64,000 nt of DNA, from assembly GCF_000737335.2 (NCBI RefSeq), contig NZ_JMCC02000066.1, forward strand, positions 1 to 64,000. The letters are read 5' to 3'. Numbering within the stretch: position 1 is the first letter of the stretch; each line of letters starts with the position of its first letter. This DNA is from Enhygromyxa salina (GTDB taxonomy: Bacteria; Myxococcota_A; Polyangia; Nannocystales; Nannocystaceae). This document shows, in pieces, positions 62,692 through 64,000 of this stretch. Under the pieces are notes generated by a model, which made no database searches, was not told the DNA's origin, and was given only the letters and a program-made list of their open reading frames with translations. A program made the position numbers and the translations under genes.

Positions 62692-63977
62692 TCGCTCGAG
62701 TGTTCGCAGGGGGGATGGCGCGCGCGATGGCGACCACGCTGGCGTGTGTGTGCTTGTTGGTGCTCGCGTTTGCGATTGGCCTGGTCGTGCCGCCGCTCGC
62801 TGGCGCGCTTGGACCCAAGCAGCCGATCAGCCAACCGCCCGCCACGGCCGCCCGCAGCGAGGGCCCGCGCCGCCCGGGCGGACCCGTGTACCCCAAGCAA
62901 GACATCCGCGTGCGCATGGATCACAGCCTGCATCTGGCCAAGGGGATCAACTGCAAGCAGTGCCACCAGCGCATCGACCAGAGCAAGCTGTCGTCGCAGA
63001 ACGACCTCCCAACCGGCGAGGCGTGCGACGCCTGCCACGGCGATCAGCACCCGCGCGTCGCGGCCGGTGAGCAGCCGCGCTGCGCCGAGTGCCACACCCA
63101 CGTGGAAGAACAGCGCGTGACCGCGACGACGATCTTCCCGCGGCCGCACTTGTCGTTCTCGCATCAGGCCCACCTCGCGCGCGGGGCCGACTGCGGCAGC
63201 TGTCACGGCGACATGACCAAGGTCGGCCGGGCCACGATCGCGCAGCTGCCCAAAGAGGCGACGTGCCTGACCTGCCACGACGGCAAGCAGGCCAGCGACA
63301 CGTGCAGCACTTGCCACCCGACCGGCGTTGACGGCCGGCTGCTCACGGTGATCGGCGACGACGCCACGATGCCCAAGCTGCTGCCCAAAGGCGCCACCTC
63401 CCGCGGGGCCGAGCACGACCTCGCGTTCGTCGAGGATCACCGCGGCATCGCCAAGGCCAACCCCGAGCTGTGCGCCAGCTGCCACGACGACAATTTCTGC
63501 GCCGACTGTCACGCCGGTCCGATCAGGCCGATGCGCCTGCACGCGGGCGACTACCTCACGACCCACGCCCTCGACGCCCGGGCCAACACCCAAGACTGCT
63601 CGAGCTGTCATCGGCTGCAGACCGAGTGTCGCGGCTGCCACCTGCGGATGGGCGTGACCGCGGAGGGGGACGAGAGCGCGTTTGGTGTGGGGTCGCCGCT
63701 GCGCTTCCACCCCGGGGATTGGAGCGGGCCCCCGGGTGCGCCGCAGGGCCACGCGCTCCCGGCTCAGCGCAACATCTCGACCTGCGCCAGCTGCCACACC
63801 GAAGACGCGTGCCTGGCCTGCCACGCCACGACCGGGGCCGCCAACCCCGGGCTCGACGCGAGTCCCCACGGACCAGGCTTCGCTAGCTCGGCGCGGTGCA
63901 CCGCCCTCGAGAGTCGCAACCGGCGTGTGTGCCTCAAGTGCCACGCGCCGGGGGACATCGCGCTCGAGTGCCTGTAG
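62688..63977 (+). CDS. 13-haem c-type cytochrome
   Basis: A 429-residue multihaem cytochrome. A signal/anchor helix (VCLLVLAFAIGLVVPPLAGA) precedes thirteen CxxCH haem sites (for example CKQCH, CDACH, CGSCH, CSTCH, CLKCH). HxxH...CxxCH units (DHSLHLAKGINCKQCH) resemble the NrfH/cytochrome-c7-like packing of such proteins. The N-terminal helix and operon with an outer-membrane barrel suggest a periplasmic or trans-outer-membrane electron carrier, possibly for extracellular electron transfer; that role is inferred. GTG start overlaps the barrel stop by 4 bp. Near the window end. Confidence 0.92.
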   Translation: MIARVFAGGMARAMATTLACVCLLVLAFAIGLVVPPLAGALGPKQPISQPPATAARSEGPRRPGGPVYPKQDIRVRMDHSLHLAKGINCKQCHQRIDQSKLSSQNDLPTGEACDACHGDQHPRVAAGEQPRCAECHTHVEEQRVTATTIFPRPHLSFSHQAHLARGADCGSCHGDMTKVGRATIAQLPKEATCLTCHDGKQASDTCSTCHPTGVDGRLLTVIGDDATMPKLLPKGATSRGAEHDLAFVEDHRGIAKANPELCASCHDDNFCADCHAGPIRPMRLHAGDYLTTHALDARANTQDCSSCHRLQTECRGCHLRMGVTAEGDESAFGVGSPLRFHPGDWSGPPGAPQGHALPAQRNISTCASCHTEDACLACHATTGAANPGLDASPHGPGFASSARCTALESRNRRVCLKCHAPGDIALECL

Positions 63978-64000
63978 CGAACCTCAGAGCACGACCTGAA

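Overview
The window looks like the end of a contig from a very GC-rich myxobacterium-like organism (Myxococcota, probably the Nannocystis/Plesiocystis/Enhygromyxa side). The assignment is inferred from gene content: a MglA-like GTPase coupled to a TIGR02996-type protein, a TIGR04563-type small protein, an AgmX/PglI-type lipoprotein, many large lipoproteins and IgGFc-binding-type secreted proteins, and strong G/C third-position bias. The first 13 bases match the end of the Illumina TruSeq adapter, so base 1 is very likely an untrimmed contig end.

Layout. 0-2.1 kb: a partial secreted protein, a ComEC-like metallo-beta-lactamase-fold hydrolase and a DUF6484 (type VI-associated) protein. 2.1-7.4 kb: a lipoprotein followed by a Mla-type lipid transport operon (MlaE permease, MlaF ATPase, two MCE proteins that share an eight-cysteine insertion). 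7.5-12.5 kb, minus strand: a TIGR02996-type protein translationally coupled to a MglA-like GTPase fusion, a sulfotransferase and a STAS-like protein. 12.7-23.7 kb: a CAU tRNA with promoter and terminator, a TPR lipoprotein, a CPA1 antiporter, a polytopic glycosyltransferase-like protein, an agmatine deiminase-like enzyme, an alpha/beta hydrolase next to an Lgt with a lysine-rich tail, a DksA/TraR protein, a TIGR04563-type protein and a second hydrolase. 23.9-29.9 kb: a short-chain acyl-CoA cluster (thiolase, 3-hydroxyacyl-CoA dehydrogenase, enoyl-CoA hydratase, two acyl-CoA dehydrogenases) with a TonB-like lipoprotein inside it.

32.1-40.8 kb is the most distinctive locus. A same-strand run encodes an ECF sigma factor, a membrane anti-sigma-like protein, a caspase-family protease fused to a GVQ-repeat outer-surface/barrel region, a 1357-residue membrane NTPase and an MscS channel. 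The first three genes overlap by 4 bp and the last two are 2 bp apart. I read it as a possible envelope-stress or cell-death module; this is inference. A divergent minus-strand pair at 29.9-31.8 kb (J-like protein and membrane protein) has an ECF-like promoter candidate in the shared intergenic region.

40.8-51.8 kb: a fatty acyl-AMP ligase, a 2Fe-2S ferredoxin and a UbiA/DPPR-synthase-like prenyltransferase on the minus strand, then two very large DUF3857/transglutaminase paralogues. The first keeps the Cys-His-Asp triad; the second seems to have lost all three residues. 52.1-59.1 kb looks like an accessory segment: an orphan hcp with its own terminator, an IgGFc-binding-type lipoprotein, a roughly 43-bp-period inverted palindromic array, a hypothetical protein, a nuclease, small secreted and membrane proteins, and a YcaQ/AlkX-type glycosylase. 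Two copies of a dispersed repeat bound this segment. 59.1-64.0 kb: a 661-residue lipoprotein divergent from an outer-membrane barrel plus a 13-haem c-type cytochrome, with a perfect 9-2-9 palindrome in the shared promoter region.
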